Source of the DNA: Bacteroidota bacterium
GTDB lineage: Bacteria; Bacteroidota; Ignavibacteria; Kapaibacteriales; UBA2268
Assembly (NCBI GenBank): GCA_024280675.1
Contig: JAJRPT010000177.1
Coordinates: 1-15,993, forward strand
Reading direction: 5' to 3'
DNA length: 15,993 nucleotides
The stretch's first letter is position 1, and each line of letters begins with the position of its first letter. A model generated the notes under the pieces. It searched no databases. It saw only the letters and a program-made list of their open reading frames with translations, and was not told where the DNA came from. A program made the translations under genes and the position numbers. Of this stretch, positions 1 through 8,623 are shown piece by piece.

Positions 1-745
1 TAACCCAAGAAGTAGACCAGTATGCAGAAGAATAAACCGAATTTAGTGGACGAAGTGAATACTCTCCACTTTCTAAATACACAAACTCATCACCATTGGT
101 TTTCTTGTAAGTAGTGCCATAAGAGTAATTATCGAAAAAATCATTGTATGGATTAACGATAGCAATTCCGCCATTAGTTTTGAATTTATGAGTGATTAGA
201 TTAGCATTTAAATTAAATTGTGTGCTAAATATTTTATTCTTAATTAATTGAAAAGAATTCTGCCATCCGATATTATTCTCTGTGCGATTAAGCGACTCGA
301 AACCTATGTCGTAAGCCGTGCCAAATAGATTTTTCTCAGACACTTTGGCACCCCATTCGCTCTGGCTTCCGTCCGTTCCGTAAATTAGTGCAGGGGTCAA
401 AGACCAGCGGTCGTGACTGTTAATGTGAATGTCTACAAGCCTTAGCCCCACCGTGTCTATCACAATTTCTACGGTGCGGAAAAGATTACGCCGTCGCAGA
501 TTCCGCTCTGTTTCTTGAACCGATAAAATGTCTAAGACTTCTTCGGTTCCAAATAATAATTCATCTTCAATTACATATTTTCTGGTGGTAAAGTGAATTG
601 CATTCGAGAGCCTGTTGGCAAGGCTTCTACCCTCAAAAACATTTTCATTGTTTATATAAATGTCACGAATATAATAGTCTTCTGCTGCTAAATTATTTGG
701 AAATATTAAATAAATAAATAATATAATAAATACAATTTTAAACAT
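1..745 (-). CDS. Omp85/BamA-like outer-membrane protein, N-terminal part (cut by window edge)
   Basis: The frame is open from an ATG at 743-745 to the left edge, giving the first 248 codons of a larger gene. Residues 1-21 form a signal peptide (hydrophobic core, then NNLAA before EDYY), so the product is exported. Residues about 24-100 resemble a POTRA domain: a beta strand (YYIRDIYINN), a helix with a repeated N/R pattern, then the ETERNLRRRNLFRTVEIVID segment, where a helix leads into a strand. From about residue 105 the pattern changes to alternating strands with NLFGTAYDIGFE-like turns, as in the barrel of BamA/TamA-type proteins. The assignment rests on this pattern, not on a motif unique to one family, so BamA proper is not claimed. 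The start lies 10 nt after the tyrS stop, which suggests co-transcription with tyrS and the M28 peptidase gene. Confidence 0.6.
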   Translation of the reverse strand, partial: MFKIVFIILFIYLIFPNNLAAEDYYIRDIYINNENVFEGRSLANRLSNAIHFTTRKYVIEDELLFGTEEVLDILSVQETERNLRRRNLFRTVEIVIDTVGLRLVDIHINSHDRWSLTPALIYGTDGSQSEWGAKVSEKNLFGTAYDIGFESLNRTENNIGWQNSFQLIKNKIFSTQFNLNANLITHKFKTNGGIAIVNPYNDFFDNYSYGTTYKKTNGDEFVYLESGEYSLRPLNSVYSSAYWSTSWV

Positions 746-755
746 GCTTGAATAA

Positions 756-1988
756 CTATTTATTAATTACATAAATGAATTTACGCTTGCCCACTTTAAT
801 TAATTTCTTTTTAGAAATATCTAATAAATAATTTGGGTCAGATATTTTCTCAGGATTAAATTCTCCAGCCAAAGAAACAGATACGGCACCTTGTCCTATC
901 ATTCGTCTGGCTTCTTTTTTGGAGTTTAGCAATTCTGTGTCTATTATTAAATTAATTATATTTTGAGAATTGCTCTGGTAATTAAATTCTTTTAATTCAA
1001 TATTGTCAGGCAAATCTTTTTTCTTAAATATTCTCTCAAACTCCTCGAATGCTGCATGACCAGAACCAGCGGGGTGGTACTTATCGACTATCTTTTGTGC
1101 AATCTCCACCTTAATATTCCTAGGGTTTTCACCCGCCTTTATTTTATTTTCTAACTCACTAATATATTCATCATTTTCAAAGGCGGCATAACGGGCATAT
1201 CTGGTGATTAGCTCGTCTGGTATCGACATTACTTTGCCAAAAATATCACGTGGCAAATCAGTCAAAGCAATATAATTATCGAGAGATTTACTCATTTTCT
1301 CTTTGCCATCAGTTCCTTCCAAAATTGGCATGGTGAGTATACATTGTGGTTCCATCCCGTAAGATCTTTGAATCTCACGACCCACAAGAAGATTAAACTT
1401 TTGGTCTGTTCCGCCAAGCTCAATATCTGAGGCAACTGCGTAAGAATCATAGGCTTGTGCCAGTGGATAAAGAAGTTCATGAACTGAAATTGGAGTGCCA
1501 GATTTGTACCTTTTAGAGAAATCATCCCGCTCCAAAAGTTGTGCAACGGTGTAGCTGCCAGCAAGTGAAATCACATCGGAAAATGTCATCTTATTCAGCC
1601 ATGTCGAGTTATGGCACACCTCCATTTTGTTTCCATCGAGAATTAAGCCTACTTGTGCTAAATAACTCTCACCATTTATTTTTGTATCCTCAAGAGTCAG
1701 TTGTGGTCGGGTTTTGCTCTTCCCAGTTGGGTCGCCAATCATGGCAGTGAAATCTCCAATTATCAAAACTGCATGATGACCTAAATCTTGAAATTGCCTC
1801 AGTTTATTAAGCACAACACCGTGTCCGATATGCAAATCTGGGCGAGAAGGATCGGCACCCAATTTCACCCGCAATGGTTTATTGTTTTTAATTGATCTGT
1901 CAATTTTCTTCACCAGCTCGTCCTCTGGTAGAAGGTCAAGCGTTGAGGATTTTATTAAATCCATCTGAGTATTTAAACTTGGGAACAT
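756..1988 (-). CDS. tyrS: Tyrosyl-tRNA synthetase
   Basis: This cytoplasmic class I aminoacyl-tRNA synthetase charges tRNA-Tyr with tyrosine using ATP. The 410-residue protein has the HIGH signature at residues 53-56 (within PDLHIGHG) and KMSKS at 231-235. The segment GDFTAMIGDPTGKS follows the first signature, and the tyrosine-site motif GGTDQKFN precedes the second. The C-terminal 65 residues are an S4-type RNA-binding domain (from about LLNSKKEARRMIGQGAV). The spacing and motifs fit the longer bacterial TyrRS subtype (TyrZ-like, about 400 residues) rather than the B. stearothermophilus type. The ATG at 1988 has only a weak purine stretch upstream; Met9 is a possible alternative. It lies 22 nt downstream of the M28 peptidase gene and is probably co-transcribed with it. 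Confidence 0.96.
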   Translation of the reverse strand: MFPSLNTQMDLIKSSTLDLLPEDELVKKIDRSIKNNKPLRVKLGADPSRPDLHIGHGVVLNKLRQFQDLGHHAVLIIGDFTAMIGDPTGKSKTRPQLTLEDTKINGESYLAQVGLILDGNKMEVCHNSTWLNKMTFSDVISLAGSYTVAQLLERDDFSKRYKSGTPISVHELLYPLAQAYDSYAVASDIELGGTDQKFNLLVGREIQRSYGMEPQCILTMPILEGTDGKEKMSKSLDNYIALTDLPRDIFGKVMSIPDELITRYARYAAFENDEYISELENKIKAGENPRNIKVEIAQKIVDKYHPAGSGHAAFEEFERIFKKKDLPDNIELKEFNYQSNSQNIINLIIDTELLNSKKEARRMIGQGAVSVSLAGEFNPEKISDPNYLLDISKKKLIKVGKRKFIYVINK

Positions 1989-2010
1989 CTTATTTTTATT
2001 TTTTGTTTAT

Positions 2011-3831
2011 TTAATCTTTTGCTGCAAGTTTCACATTGAATTTAATCGGGTTTTTCTTTCCACCACGAAGTACACTCACAGAAACTACATCGCCCGGGTT
2101 TTTCTCCATGTATGCGTACATGAAATCATAAATATTATCAATTTTATTGTCATCTATTTCAATTATAATATCTCCGCCTTTGAGTCCGCCAAGAGCCGCT
2201 GAGCCGCCAGGGGAAACTCCGTCAATGACAAAGCCATGGTCATTTTCTGCATAATTTGGAATCACACCAAATGTGACTTTTGTGAATCTCATCCTAGACA
2301 TTTTCTTCTTCATCTCCGTATCGCTCACCTCGGCGTATTCCAAAGCATTCATATTGTCGGAAGTCAGAATTATCGAACTAGCAAAGTCCATAATCTTCTC
2401 AATTCCACCATACTGTATTTTATTAGGCGTGTCCCCTGGGGTATGATAATCTGAGTGTATTCCAGAGAAAAATGCCAGAACAGGTCTCTTCTTAGTATAA
2501 AATGATGAATGGTCGGAGGGTCCGTATCCAGCTTTTATTTTGCGAATGCCGAGGGAGTCCGACAAGGCTTGTGCCTCTAAGAGCTCGTCCCATTCCAGCG
2601 AAGTGCCAGTGCCAAGAATTTGAATTTCATCGCCTTTGGCAAGTCGCCCAATCATGTCGAAATTAAAATATGCAAAAATATCGAGGGAGTCAATGGGCAA
2701 ATTATTTACAAAATATTTCGAACCAAGAAGACCCATCTCCTCGGCCGACCAAGCACAAAAAACTATGCTGCGACGTGGTGGATTTTTCGCAAAATATCTA
2801 GCAAACTCAATCACCGCAGCCGTTCCAGAGGCATTGTCATCTGCACCAGGGTGAATCTTAGGTATTTTTTCTTTGTAACGAGAATTCTGTCCCTTTCCCC
2901 AGCCAAGATGATCATAGTGAGCTCCGATGAAAATATATTCATCTTTTATCTCAGAGCCTTCAAGCACTCCAAATATATTTGATGTGGTGTTTTTCATGTC
3001 TTCAATATTCGTCTCAAAAGTCAGTGTCAAATCTGGGATGATAAAGCTTTGAGGCTTGTGAGTGTCATTAATTAATTTTTCGAGTGGGTAGAGTTGCTTC
3101 TTGCGTGGGAATAATTTGGCGAGTTTGCTTCTGCTCATTTGCAATGTGACAATCCCTGCATTTCTACCAATGCGTGTCATGTTCTCAATCGGCTGGAAAA
3201 CATCGGCCGAATCACCTTGGATATTGATAAAAAGAATTGCTGCCGCACCATGTTTTTTGGCATTTGTGGTCTTGTAACGAAAAGAAGCATAGGCGGCAAA
3301 TTCACCCGTCCTGTCTTCTCCATCTGGAGAATCTGAAATTATGATAACAGCCTTTCCGCCCACGTCAATTCCCGCATAATCGTCATATCCTAATTTTTCG
3401 GCACTTATTCCGTAGCCAACATAAGCCACCTCGCCCGAATATGTCCCAGATGAGGAAAAGCCCATCGGTAGCCAATCTTTTTCTGGAGTCCATTTCCTTG
3501 TTCGCTTTTTCCACTTTTCTTTTGGCAAGCCAGGGCGTGGTACCAATACCTCGAAGCTCATTTCATTGCGGCCCACAAGCTTTTTCCCCATAGTCACATC
3601 AAAATCTTGCCTATAATTTCCCTCAAGTGCTTTCAAGCCAATTGTCTTGAATTCTGACTCAATATAGGATGCCGCTTTTTCGATTCCATCACTTCCGGGT
3701 AGCCTTCCCTCCAGCTCAGGTGAGGCGAGGTAGTTTATGTGGCGAGCTAGATTTTCGACCCTCGTTTGGCAATGAAGTGAAAAAGTTATTAAAAAAAATA
3801 TAAATATGGAAGGTTTCATTTTGTAATCCAT
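2011..3831 (-). CDS. Secreted M28-family metallopeptidase with PA-like insert and C-terminal PDZ domain
   Basis: This is a predicted zinc aminopeptidase exported across the inner membrane. It has an N-terminal signal peptide (hydrophobic residues 8-20, then HCQT; the Cys is not in a clean lipobox). Residues about 24-80 carry the family's INYLASPELEGR opening, and residues 120-250 look like a protease-associated (PA) insert. The dinuclear zinc site is complete: His305 (GAHYDH), Asp331 (GADDNASG), Glu364 as general base and Glu365 as ligand (SAEEMG), Asp392 (FDMIGR) and His463 (DYHTPGDT). Residues about 515-600 form a PDZ domain (SPGGSAALGGLKGGDIIIEI). Substrate specificity cannot be read from the sequence. 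The start is uncertain: ATG 3831 or ATG 3819 (Met5), neither with a good ribosome binding site; the later one gives a more usual signal peptide. It is divergent from the M1 peptidase gene. Confidence 0.9.
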   Translation of the reverse strand: MDYKMKPSIFIFFLITFSLHCQTRVENLARHINYLASPELEGRLPGSDGIEKAASYIESEFKTIGLKALEGNYRQDFDVTMGKKLVGRNEMSFEVLVPRPGLPKEKWKKRTRKWTPEKDWLPMGFSSSGTYSGEVAYVGYGISAEKLGYDDYAGIDVGGKAVIIISDSPDGEDRTGEFAAYASFRYKTTNAKKHGAAAILFINIQGDSADVFQPIENMTRIGRNAGIVTLQMSRSKLAKLFPRKKQLYPLEKLINDTHKPQSFIIPDLTLTFETNIEDMKNTTSNIFGVLEGSEIKDEYIFIGAHYDHLGWGKGQNSRYKEKIPKIHPGADDNASGTAAVIEFARYFAKNPPRRSIVFCAWSAEEMGLLGSKYFVNNLPIDSLDIFAYFNFDMIGRLAKGDEIQILGTGTSLEWDELLEAQALSDSLGIRKIKAGYGPSDHSSFYTKKRPVLAFFSGIHSDYHTPGDTPNKIQYGGIEKIMDFASSIILTSDNMNALEYAEVSDTEMKKKMSRMRFTKVTFGVIPNYAENDHGFVIDGVSPGGSAALGGLKGGDIIIEIDDNKIDNIYDFMYAYMEKNPGDVVSVSVLRGGKKNPIKFNVKLAAKD

Positions 3832-3866
3832 TTATTATTTGATTAAATTGTTAGCAATTCATTTTA

Positions 3867-3874
3867 CAAAGATA
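3867..3874 (-). promoter_or_regulatory. Candidate Bacteroidota-type -7 element for the M28-tyrS-Omp85 unit
   Basis: The minus strand reads TATCTTTG, an exact match to the TAnnTTTG -7 consensus known from Bacteroidota. It lies in the 64-nt divergent spacer, about 36 nt upstream of the ATG at 3831. No TTG is seen at the expected -33 distance, so this is a half-match only. Confidence 0.35.
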
Positions 3875-3883
3875 GCCCGAAAA

Positions 3884-3889
3884 AAGGAA
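3884..3889 (+). promoter_or_regulatory. Ribosome binding site fixing the M1 peptidase start
   Basis: AAGGAA lies 6 nt before the ATG at 3896. The open frame extends back to a TTG at 3839, but that start has no such signal and would place 19 charged residues in front of a well-formed signal peptide. The ATG at 3896 is therefore preferred. Confidence 0.7.
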
Positions 3890-3895
3890 ACCAGT

Positions 3896-6169
3896 ATGAA
3901 GTATATTCTGTTTTTTGTTATTATCAGTCTAGGTCTTAGTGCTAATGGAAGTCAATATGAAGAGCTTTGGGAAGAAATTCAACAAATTGATAAACTTAAA
4001 GCAGGCGAAGCGTTTAAGCTAGAAGAGTTTTTTATTATGAAGGATGAAGCTGGGATTGAGCTTGACGGGATGATTTATTTTTTCAATGCTTTTGACAGGA
4101 AAAAAAGATTGGCACTATTCAAAGGAAAAGGGAAAATTACGCTGACACCACCTGATAAATTTGAAAAATTAGCACTGGAAAGTAAATTCGGCAAAGAGAC
4201 TTTTGAAAGGGATTTTGAAAATGCAACATTTACTTTCACCGATGATTTCTACGAGTTTATAAAAAGTAATACGGAAAAATACGCCTTTGTTAGCTCTGAT
4301 TATTCTTCAAAAGATGACAAGAAAATGATGAAGAGAACTAAAGATTACCTCATTGAGTACAAAACTGCACAAGATATAAATACTGATTTAGCACTAAATC
4401 TGCTAAATAAAGAGAAAGGCTATTTCTTGATGATTTTCCAAGCCGAAGACAATGACTATTCATTCAAAATCAGCCCCAATGAGTTTGAGGAAATCACACT
4501 GTCGGAAAGGGTGTTTACAGGGAAATACTTGAAAGAACAACTTTCCCCAATACTGAGCTTCCACAAAAGAGAAGATTACCTCTTGCCAGCCACTCAAAGA
4601 ATGAGATTTACCAATACCAAACAAGACTTGATTTCCCATGACATAGAAGTCGTGATTGACAAAAAACTTGATATGAAGCTGAAAAGTAAAATGCTGATTT
4701 CAATCCCTGATCCAAATACTCATTGGGTGAAATTTAATCTCTTTGCTCTGATGGAAGATGATTCTGTTTTTGTAAATGACCAAAAAGCAGTTTATCATAA
4801 AAATGAAAATGACGCTCAATCTTATTCTTTTTGGTTAAATATCTCAAAAGCCAAACAAGATACTATCAAAACAATTGAAGTGTATTACAGGGGAAATATA
4901 GTTAGGCGAATACAAAATTTTATGTTCATAAAATCATATACTGGTTGGTATCCTACCTTTGGTTTCTTTGAACAAGCCGTCTTTCGTACCAAATATACTG
5001 TGCCAAATAATTACACATTTATTGCACCAGGCACATTGATATCTAAAACTCAAACTGATTCTGACTTTACGGTTTCCTATGTTTCTGATTCTAGTGAAAT
5101 ACATACAACCTTTTCCATCGGCCCCTATAAAAATAGCTCAATAAAGGAGGAGGGCTACCCGCTCATAGATCTGTATTACTATAATGCCTCTCAAATTGAA
5201 GAAACTAAACTTGATTTGCTGCAAAGCTATAAATTCTATTCTGGATTATTTGGTGATTTAGGTATGGACACAGTTTATGCCACAGAAATATATTCGGGTC
5301 ATGGGCAGGCTTTTTCTAATTTCCTGCACCTCTCATTTGCAAATTTCACTGCCAGTAGTAGTGAAGAATTTGGTCTTGTGAGCTTTGTTGCTCACGAAAT
5401 GGCACACCAGTGGTGGGGAATTGGTGGCATTAGCCCCGGAACCAGTCGTGATAATTGGTTGAGCGAAGGATTTGCCGAGTACTCATCACTCATGTACGCA
5501 CAGTTAATCTTTGGTGACAACAAGGATTTTCTCAAGCATATCAAAAAAACAAGAAAAAATATATTGACCGTCGCCAGAAGAGAAAATTTTGCCCTGCCGA
5601 TTATCATGGGTGGAAGGACTTACAAGCGCAAACACCCAAAAGATGGTATGTTGATGACGTATCACAAATCGGCATGGGTGATTCACATGTTAAGAAATAT
5701 GATGATAGATTTCAATACAATGGACGAAACTGCTTTTAAAAATATGATGAAAGATTATTTCACGACCTTCAAAGGAAAGGGTGTTATTACCGAAGATTTC
5801 AAGTCAATATTAGACAAACATTTTGGAACTGATATGGCCTGGTTTATCGACCAATGGATCTATGGTGTGTCAATCCCCACCTATACTTTTGGTTGGAAAT
5901 CAGAAAAGCAAGATAATGGGAAATATTTGATTAAATGCCGTGTCAAACAAGAACACGTCACCAAAGGATTTAAAGCATCGGTTCCAATCAATGTTGATAT
6001 GGGGGAGAATGGCGTGGCGACCGTTCGTACATTTATAGCAAAAGATTTTACCGAATTCACATTGCCACTGATGCCGGCCGAGCCTGAGGAGCTAATATTC
6101 AACGCCTATGAATCTGTTCTCTGCGAAGTAGAAAATGAAGATTATGAGGATGTGCAAGAAAATAAATAA
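3896..6169 (+). CDS. Secreted M1-type zinc metallopeptidase
   Basis: The 757-residue protein starts with a signal peptide (MKYILFFVIISLGLSANGSQ), so it acts in the periplasm or outside the cell. The zinc motif HEMAH is at residues 500-504, followed by QWWG and by the third ligand, Glu524, in NWLSEGFAEYSS. The TYHKSAWVIHMLRNMM segment further on corresponds to the region holding the catalytic Tyr in M1 enzymes. Two features are unusual. The spacer between the second zinc His and the Glu is 19 residues, where the family norm is 18. The GAMEN exopeptidase motif is not recognisable; GHGQAFSNFLHLSF stands upstream of the zinc site instead. The first 250 or so residues match nothing I recognise. 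The activity (aminopeptidase or otherwise) is inferred from the family. It heads a plus-strand unit with the thioesterase gene 24 nt downstream. Confidence 0.85.
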   Translation: MKYILFFVIISLGLSANGSQYEELWEEIQQIDKLKAGEAFKLEEFFIMKDEAGIELDGMIYFFNAFDRKKRLALFKGKGKITLTPPDKFEKLALESKFGKETFERDFENATFTFTDDFYEFIKSNTEKYAFVSSDYSSKDDKKMMKRTKDYLIEYKTAQDINTDLALNLLNKEKGYFLMIFQAEDNDYSFKISPNEFEEITLSERVFTGKYLKEQLSPILSFHKREDYLLPATQRMRFTNTKQDLISHDIEVVIDKKLDMKLKSKMLISIPDPNTHWVKFNLFALMEDDSVFVNDQKAVYHKNENDAQSYSFWLNISKAKQDTIKTIEVYYRGNIVRRIQNFMFIKSYTGWYPTFGFFEQAVFRTKYTVPNNYTFIAPGTLISKTQTDSDFTVSYVSDSSEIHTTFSIGPYKNSSIKEEGYPLIDLYYYNASQIEETKLDLLQSYKFYSGLFGDLGMDTVYATEIYSGHGQAFSNFLHLSFANFTASSSEEFGLVSFVAHEMAHQWWGIGGISPGTSRDNWLSEGFAEYSSLMYAQLIFGDNKDFLKHIKKTRKNILTVARRENFALPIIMGGRTYKRKHPKDGMLMTYHKSAWVIHMLRNMMIDFNTMDETAFKNMMKDYFTTFKGKGVITEDFKSILDKHFGTDMAWFIDQWIYGVSIPTYTFGWKSEKQDNGKYLIKCRVKQEHVTKGFKASVPINVDMGENGVATVRTFIAKDFTEFTLPLMPAEPEELIFNAYESVLCEVENEDYEDVQENK

Positions 6170-6193
6170 TGGCTAATTTACACGGGGACATTC

Positions 6194-6610
6194 TTGTTGA
6201 ACGGAAATTCTAAAAAAATAGTTGATGAGCTGATGGAAACTTGCGATTTCTGTCAGTGGTTGGGCATTGAGGTGTTGGAAATCTCCCAAGGCAGTGCGGT
6301 GCTGAGAATGAAAGTAAGAAAGGAAATGACCAATAGCTTCGGCATTGCTCACGGTGGGATTGTCTTTTCACTTGCCGATACAGCCATTGCATTTGCTGCC
6401 AACTCTTATGGAATAAAATCTGTGACCCTTGAGGCAACGGTTTCATTGCCAAAGGAAACAAGACCAGGCGACTTGCTGATTGCCAAAAGCAAAGAACTTT
6501 CCTTAACTAGAAAAACTGCTATATTTGACGTAAATGTGACTAATCAAGACGATGAAACGGTTGGGCTATTCCGTGGAATTGTGTACCGGACTTCCCAAAA
6601 AATAAAATAA
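6194..6610 (+). CDS. PaaI-like hotdog-fold thioesterase
   Basis: This is a predicted acyl-CoA thioesterase of 138 residues, the usual length of the PaaI group. The hotdog signature is clear: Asn47 and His53 in NSFGIAHGG, and the acidic residue Asp62 in SLADTAIAFAAN, matching the Asn/His/Asp positions of E. coli PaaI within one residue. The natural substrate is unknown. The chosen start is TTG at 6194, preceded by GGGG about 6 nt upstream. It shares a frame with the M1 gene and follows that gene's TAA without any ATG. An ATG at 6233 (125 residues) is the alternative and would still contain the active site. The stop is 3 nt before rlmB, so translation of the two is probably linked. A link to the thiolase at 14456-15676 is possible but the genes are 8 kb apart. 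Confidence 0.85.
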   Translation: MLNGNSKKIVDELMETCDFCQWLGIEVLEISQGSAVLRMKVRKEMTNSFGIAHGGIVFSLADTAIAFAANSYGIKSVTLEATVSLPKETRPGDLLIAKSKELSLTRKTAIFDVNVTNQDDETVGLFRGIVYRTSQKIK

Positions 6611-6613
6611 ACT

Positions 6614-7363
6614 ATGAACAATAAAACATATCTCTACGGAAGAAATCCAATTATCGAAGCTCTGAGGGAAGGGAAGGGAGTCGAAAAAGTATTTGTTTCG
6701 TTCAATGCCTCAGGCGATGGAATTAATAAAATTTACACTATTGCAAAAAGTAATTCTGTCCAAATTGTCAAATATGACAGGCGTAAGTTCTCCGAACTAG
6801 AAAAAAAAGCAGGCATTCCAGCCCGTGAGTCCCAGGGTGTGATAGCTCAAAGAGAACTCATAAAATTCACGGCACTCGAACATCTGCTTGATTTGAATAT
6901 TAAAACAGGCTATAACCCCGTCATTGTTGCCCTTGATGGAATTGAAGATCCGCATAATCTGGGTGCTATTGCCCGCTCCGCAGAATGCAGCGGCGCTCGT
7001 GGTTTGATACTTTCGACCCGTGCCTCCGCTCCCGTAACACCAACTGCCGTTAAGGCTTCGGCTGGTGCTTTGGAATCTTTGCGTACTGCAAAGGTAGAAA
7101 ATTTAAGTTCGGCTCTGGAGGAAGCAAAGGATGAGGGTTGGTGGATAGTTGGTGCTGATTTGGGGGCAGAAAACTCATATACTGATTCGATATACGACAA
7201 GCCCATCGTACTTGTAATTGGTTCCGAAGGAAAAGGTATACGCCCACAAATCAGACAGAAATGCGACCACCTAGTCCAAATTCCTATCATTGGAAAAACA
7301 CAATCGCTTAATGCTTCGGTTTCTGCTGGAGTTATACTTTTTGAGATTTTGAGGCAGTCATAG
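6614..7363 (+). CDS. rlmB: 23S rRNA 2'-O-ribose methyltransferase of the TrmH/SpoU (RlmB) family
   Basis: This SPOUT-class enzyme is predicted to methylate a ribose 2'-OH in 23S rRNA (Gm2251 for E. coli RlmB) using S-adenosylmethionine. The 249-residue protein has the N-terminal substrate-binding domain beginning LYGRNPIIEAL (residues 7-17). The trefoil-knot catalytic domain carries motif 1 (DGIEDPHNLGAIARSA, Asn115 and Arg121), motif 2 (VIGSEGKGI, residues 201-209) and motif 3 (IPIIGKTQSLNASVSAGV, Ser231 to Asn233). Length and motif order fit RlmB; the exact target nucleotide is inferred from the family. ATG 6614 is 3 nt after the thioesterase stop, with no strong ribosome binding site of its own. 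The gene converges on dnaJ with only 6 nt between the stops. Confidence 0.92.
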   Translation: MNNKTYLYGRNPIIEALREGKGVEKVFVSFNASGDGINKIYTIAKSNSVQIVKYDRRKFSELEKKAGIPARESQGVIAQRELIKFTALEHLLDLNIKTGYNPVIVALDGIEDPHNLGAIARSAECSGARGLILSTRASAPVTPTAVKASAGALESLRTAKVENLSSALEEAKDEGWWIVGADLGAENSYTDSIYDKPIVLVIGSEGKGIRPQIRQKCDHLVQIPIIGKTQSLNASVSAGVILFEILRQS

Positions 7364-7369
7364 GCATAT

Positions 7370-8545
7370 TCAAAAGAAAGTATCTTTTACTTTTTCAAAG
7401 AATCCGCTCTTATTCGTCTTCTTCTCACCTGGGTAGAAGTTGTCATGCTGGGACAACACCTTTAGCTTTTGCTTTTCGTCGGTTGAAATTTTCCTAGGTA
7501 CAAAAACATTTAGCAATACAATTTGATCGCCCTTGCCGTATTGATTGAGACGTGGCAAACCTTTTCCGCTCAACCGGATTATACTCCCCGGTTGTGTACC
7601 AGCTTCAATTTTAATAGTCTGTTTGCCATGAAGGGTTGGGATCTCAGCCTCGCAACCAAGAACTGCATCAGGGAAACTAATTGTATGGCGGTAGATTATA
7701 TTATTTTCTTCTCTTTCAAACAAATCATGCTCGAGGGCTTCCATCACGACGATTAAATCGCCATTGGCCCCACCACGTCTACCAGCATTGCCTTTGCCCC
7801 GCATTGAAAGATAATTCCCATCTTCGACTCCCGCAGGAATTTCGACCTTTATTTCATCTTCTTCTTTTACTCTGCCACTACCTGAGCAGGGTCTACATTT
7901 GTTCTTGATTATCTTGCCAGAACCCTCGCAATTCTGACAAGGAGTGATGTTTACAAATTGTCCAAATAAGGAACGGGAAACCTGACGTACTTCGCCTTGC
8001 CCACCACAATGTGGACAAGACTGATGCCCCGAACCAGCTTCGGCACCCGTGCCTGAGCAGGATGAACAGGCCGTGAATTTGTTTAATTTTATTGTCTTTG
8101 TCACACCATGTGCAATTTCTTCAAGAGTAAGTGCTAGTCTGATTTTAATGTCCGAACCTGCCTCCGAAGAAGCTCTTCTTCTGGATCTGTGTTGGGATTT
8201 GTCACCTCCAAAGAAAGAATCAAAAGGAGATCCAGCACCTCCGCTACCAAACATTTCCGAAAGAATATCTTCTACGTTTGAGAATCCACCCATCCCACCG
8301 GCTCCGAATCCACCAGCACCACGCATTCCATCGTGACCAAAGCGATCATAACGGGCCCTCTTATCGGCATCGGAGAGAACTTCGTATGCCTCCGATGCTT
8401 CCTTGAATTTGTCCTCGGCTGCGGGGTCTCCTTGATTTTTATCAGGGTGGTATTTCATTGCCAGCTTGCGGTAGGAAGCCTTTAGCTCAGCACTTGAGAC
8501 TTCCCTAGAAACGCTCAATATTTCGTAATAATCTCTTTTACTCAT
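7370..8545 (-). CDS. dnaJ: Chaperone protein DnaJ (Hsp40)
   Basis: This is the co-chaperone that stimulates DnaK's ATPase and delivers unfolded substrates. The 391-residue protein is a complete type I Hsp40. The J domain is at residues 1-70 with HPD at 33-35. A Gly/Phe-rich linker follows at about 74-115. Four CxxCxGxG zinc-finger repeats have cysteines at 160/163, 177/180, 203/206 and 217/220. The C-terminal substrate-binding domains end in a GFFEKVKDTFF tail. It lies 78 nt downstream of grpE on the same strand. dnaK is not in the window. No CIRCE inverted repeat is seen upstream, so HrcA-type repression is not supported here. Confidence 0.97.
   Translation of the reverse strand: MSKRDYYEILSVSREVSSAELKASYRKLAMKYHPDKNQGDPAAEDKFKEASEAYEVLSDADKRARYDRFGHDGMRGAGGFGAGGMGGFSNVEDILSEMFGSGGAGSPFDSFFGGDKSQHRSRRRASSEAGSDIKIRLALTLEEIAHGVTKTIKLNKFTACSSCSGTGAEAGSGHQSCPHCGGQGEVRQVSRSLFGQFVNITPCQNCEGSGKIIKNKCRPCSGSGRVKEEDEIKVEIPAGVEDGNYLSMRGKGNAGRRGGANGDLIVVMEALEHDLFEREENNIIYRHTISFPDAVLGCEAEIPTLHGKQTIKIEAGTQPGSIIRLSGKGLPRLNQYGKGDQIVLLNVFVPRKISTDEKQKLKVLSQHDNFYPGEKKTNKSGFFEKVKDTFF
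7375..7395. terminator. Weak A/T-rich hairpin between converging rlmB and dnaJ
   Basis: An 8-bp stem (AGAAAGTA against TACTTTTT, with one G-T pair) encloses a 5-nt loop. It overlaps the last codons of dnaJ, 12 nt after the rlmB stop, and its plus-strand right arm ends in a T run. The pairing is weak, so this is only a possible terminator for rlmB. Confidence 0.25.
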
Positions 8546-8623
8546 TTTTCAGATACGCCTTATTAGCAAAAATGTTTTTTTACTCTTTAGCTTAATAAAA
8601 TAGTGTTGTATAAATAATTTTCT

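Noticed and set aside
3839..3895. Extended M1 peptidase start at TTG 3839
   Set aside because: The ATG at 3896 has an AAGGAA ribosome binding site and begins a normal signal peptide; the extension would bury it.
6910..7290. 126-residue minus-strand frame opposite rlmB
   Set aside because: rlmB has all three SPOUT motifs in the forward frame; the antisense frame has no start signal or recognisable domain.
8049..8336. 95-residue plus-strand frame opposite dnaJ
   Set aside because: It is the antisense of the Gly/Phe and zinc-finger region of dnaJ, whose domain structure is complete; its Pro/Ser-rich translation reflects that composition.
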